Source: an archaeon
GTDB taxonomy: Archaea > Asgardarchaeota > Hermodarchaeia > Hermodarchaeales > Hermodarchaeaceae
Length of the DNA: 6,038 bases
Assembly (NCBI GenBank): GCA_016550395.1
Contig: JABXGY010000194.1
Coordinates: 1-6,038 of the forward strand
Direction of reading: 5' to 3'
The notes under the pieces are model-generated. The model did no database searches. It had not been told where the DNA came from and saw only the letters and a list, made by a program, of their open reading frames with translations. This document shows positions 4,862 through 6,038 of the stretch, piece by piece (position 1 is the stretch's first letter; each line of letters starts with the position of its first letter). A program made the translations under genes and the position numbers.

Positions 4862-5752
4862 ATGCAATTCGATCTATTTAGCTTCATCCTAACCTATTGG
4901 TGGATTATCGTAATCCTCATCTTCATCATCATACTCCTCCTCATCGTCCCCTTCATCAAAATCCTGAAAGAGTACGAACGCGCCGTCATCTTCCGACTCG
5001 GACGCGCCGTACCTGGCGTCAAAGGTCCCGGAGTAGTCATCTTGCTACCCATTCTCGACAGAATGGTCAAAGTTGATCTCCGCGAACAATACTTCGAAAT
5101 CGAACACCAACGCTGTATCACCAGTGACAACGCCCCTGTCGACATCGACCTCCTCATCTACCACCGCGTCATCAACGCCCGAGATAGCGTCCTCCGCATC
5201 CGCGACTTCAGTGGCGCTGCCCTCGGCATCAGCCAAACCACCCTACGCGCCGTCGTAGGCGACATAACCCTCGACGACGTCCTCGCCAAACGCGAATACA
5301 TCAACAGCATACTCCGCGAAAAACTCGACGAAAATACCGAACCATGGGGTGTTAAAGTAACTAAGGTGGAAATCCGTGAGATTCTTCCGCCTACGAAGGT
5401 GAATGAGGCGATGATCATGCAGATGGAAGCCGAAAGGCGCCGTCGTGCTATGGTTACGGAGGCTGCGGGTAAACGTGAGGCGACGATTGCTGTTGCTGAG
5501 GGTGATAAACGGTCTGCGATTCTGAAGGCTGAGGGTGACAGGGAGGCTTCTATTCTTCGTGCTGAAGGTGAAGCGCTGGCTTTACAGAAAGTCTTCGATG
5601 TTGCTAAAGGTATTGATGAGAAGACAATGACGATTCAGTATCTGAATACCTTACAGGCTATTGGGGCAAGTGAGAGTACGAAGTATGTGATTCCCATCGA
5701 GTTTACCCAGCTGGTTGCGCCGATTCAAAAATTCTTGAAGGCTGTCAAATAG
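4862..5752 (+). CDS. SPFH-domain membrane protein of the stomatin/slipin type, 296 residues
   Basis: Stomatin-type proteins form large oligomers on membranes and organise or protect membrane enzymes. Residues 11-34 are one strongly hydrophobic span, followed by the family hallmark YERAVIFRLGR (38-48) and KGPGVVILLPILDRMVKVDL (54-73). The SPFH fold runs to about 176 and includes the conserved PWGVKVTKVEI segment (161-171). An Ala/Glu/Lys-rich coiled coil follows at about 180-245, with four 11-residue repeats, then a C-terminal segment with YVIPIEF. The length is usual for slipins. The ATG at 4838 would add eight residues but has no ribosome binding site. Archaeal slipins often sit beside an NfeD-type protease or partner; none is here. 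Codon usage switches sharply at about residue 162: codons ending in C fall from 103 of 161 to 13 of 135. The divergent zinc-ribbon/SHOCT gene is a possible partner. Confidence 0.93.
   Translation: MQFDLFSFILTYWWIIVILIFIIILLLIVPFIKILKEYERAVIFRLGRAVPGVKGPGVVILLPILDRMVKVDLREQYFEIEHQRCITSDNAPVDIDLLIYHRVINARDSVLRIRDFSGAALGISQTTLRAVVGDITLDDVLAKREYINSILREKLDENTEPWGVKVTKVEIREILPPTKVNEAMIMQMEAERRRRAMVTEAAGKREATIAVAEGDKRSAILKAEGDREASILRAEGEALALQKVFDVAKGIDEKTMTIQYLNTLQAIGASESTKYVIPIEFTQLVAPIQKFLKAVK
5462..5593 (+). repeat. Four tandem 33-base units encoding an 11-residue coiled-coil repeat
   Basis: Units start at 5462, 5495, 5528 and 5561, exactly 33 bases apart. Units two to four begin GCTGAGGGTGA or a one-base variant and encode AEGD or AEGE; unit one begins AAGK. 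This is the 11-residue periodicity expected of the SPFH-family coiled coil, with DNA-level similarity strongest in units two and three. Confidence 0.75.
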
Positions 5753-5770
5753 GATGGTTTACGATAGTCC

Positions 5771-5801
5771 CTGAGCCAGGTAGTCGATCTGCCTGGTTCA
5801 G
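5771..5801 (+). terminator. 13-bp hairpin between convergent genes, probable 3' end structure of the SPFH transcript
   Basis: CTGAGCCAGGTAG at 5771-5783 pairs with CTGCCTGGTTCAG at 5789-5801 around the 5-base loop TCGAT. Eleven pairs are Watson-Crick and two are G-U in the plus-strand RNA. In the minus-strand RNA those two become C-A mismatches, so the fold suits the SPFH transcript, ending 19 bases after its stop. No T run follows, so it is not a classical intrinsic terminator; it may stabilise or define the 3' end. Confidence 0.55.
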
Positions 5802-5817
5802 CGTCTCATATTAAGTG

Positions 5818-6038
5818 CTATTTGGCGGCGGCTTGAATCTTTTCTTTGGCTGTTTCTCGGGTATCGTTATCCAAGACAGTGGTGTAGGAGTCATAGCCAG
5901 GTAGGCCTGTGGTAATTTCTTCAATGAGGAGCATAAGGGCTTTTTCGGCATCAAGGTCCCGTACTTCGAGGCTGGCGTCATCAAAGATGAAACTTGCTTC
6001 TTTCCATTTCCCTTCTCCGATTTGATACATCAAATACA
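5818..6038 (-). CDS. Unrecognised protein, probably the C-terminal part; 5' end outside the window
   Basis: The frame is open from the right edge to a TAG at 5818. The first possible ATG is at 6030, which would give 70 residues, and a TTG lies just before it. Only eight bases remain upstream, so neither a ribosome binding site nor a longer N-terminus can be judged. The visible part has no membrane span and no cysteine. It reads as a beta-like start (EASFIFDDASLEVRDLD), a helix (AEKALMLLIEEI), a loop with a Gly-Leu-Pro-Gly-Tyr turn, and a C-terminal helix ending in IQAAAK. Codons often end in C (about 26 of 70 by hand count). It is convergent with the SPFH gene, with the 13-bp hairpin between them. 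I do not recognise a family and offer no function. Confidence 0.65.
   Translation of the reverse strand, partial: YLMYQIGEGKWKEASFIFDDASLEVRDLDAEKALMLLIEEITTGLPGYDSYTTVLDNDTRETAKEKIQAAAK

Noticed and set aside
4894..5418. Several open frames antisense to or overlapping the first half of the SPFH gene
   Set aside because: They result from the strong C bias at third positions of the SPFH gene, which removes stops in other frames; their sequences are low in complexity and have no motifs.

Overview
The window looks like chromosomal DNA from an archaeon. The evidence is a HerA-type DNA-translocating ATPase, TATA-like boxes about 25 bases ahead of likely transcript starts, strong GAGG-type ribosome binding sites, T-run terminator candidates, and several small archaeal-style proteins (C-x4-C/CxxH zinc protein, zinc ribbon plus coiled coil with SHOCT-like motifs). 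The mix would suit an Asgard-type archaeon such as a Thorarchaeote, but that is a guess from protein style; no marker gene in the window fixes the lineage. I see no rRNA, tRNA, CRISPR array, transposase or phage gene.

Layout, left to right. (1) 1-1484, minus: HerA-like ATPase, cut off at the left edge of the window, with an unusual coiled-coil C-terminal tail. (2) 1485-1700: a divergent intergenic region with an imperfect dyad centred on the presumed herA TATA box. (3) 1701-2336, plus: an unrecognised 211-residue soluble protein that appears to start at TTG. (4) 3869-2348, minus: a compact three-gene unit made of a 51-residue single-membrane-span protein, a NapH/NosR-like membrane iron-sulfur protein, and a 74-residue basic zinc-binding protein. 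It is served by a clear TATA box at 3911-3918. (5) 4716-3964, minus: a zinc-ribbon/coiled-coil protein with two SHOCT-like motifs. (6) 4862-5752, plus: a stomatin/slipin-type SPFH membrane protein, divergent from the zinc-ribbon gene. (7) 5753-5817: a convergent gap filled by a strong 13-bp hairpin. (8) 6038-5818, minus: the C-terminal part, or all, of an unrecognised protein cut by the right edge.

How the genes may work together. The 51-residue protein, the iron-sulfur protein and the small zinc protein are tightly spaced, and the ribosome binding site of the second gene overlaps the stop of the first, so they are probably co-transcribed and partly translationally coupled. The divergent SPFH and zinc-ribbon/SHOCT genes may form a functional pair at the membrane. 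HerA has no NurA nuclease next to it here.

The most striking anomaly is inside the SPFH gene. By hand count 103 of the first 161 codons end in C, but only 13 of the last 135 do, with a sharp break near 5340-5348. Other points of note are the dyad over the herA promoter, the hairpin whose wobble pairs favour the plus-strand RNA, and the 51-residue gene, which is easily overlooked. No intergenic stretch reaches 300 bases; the largest is 1485-1700.
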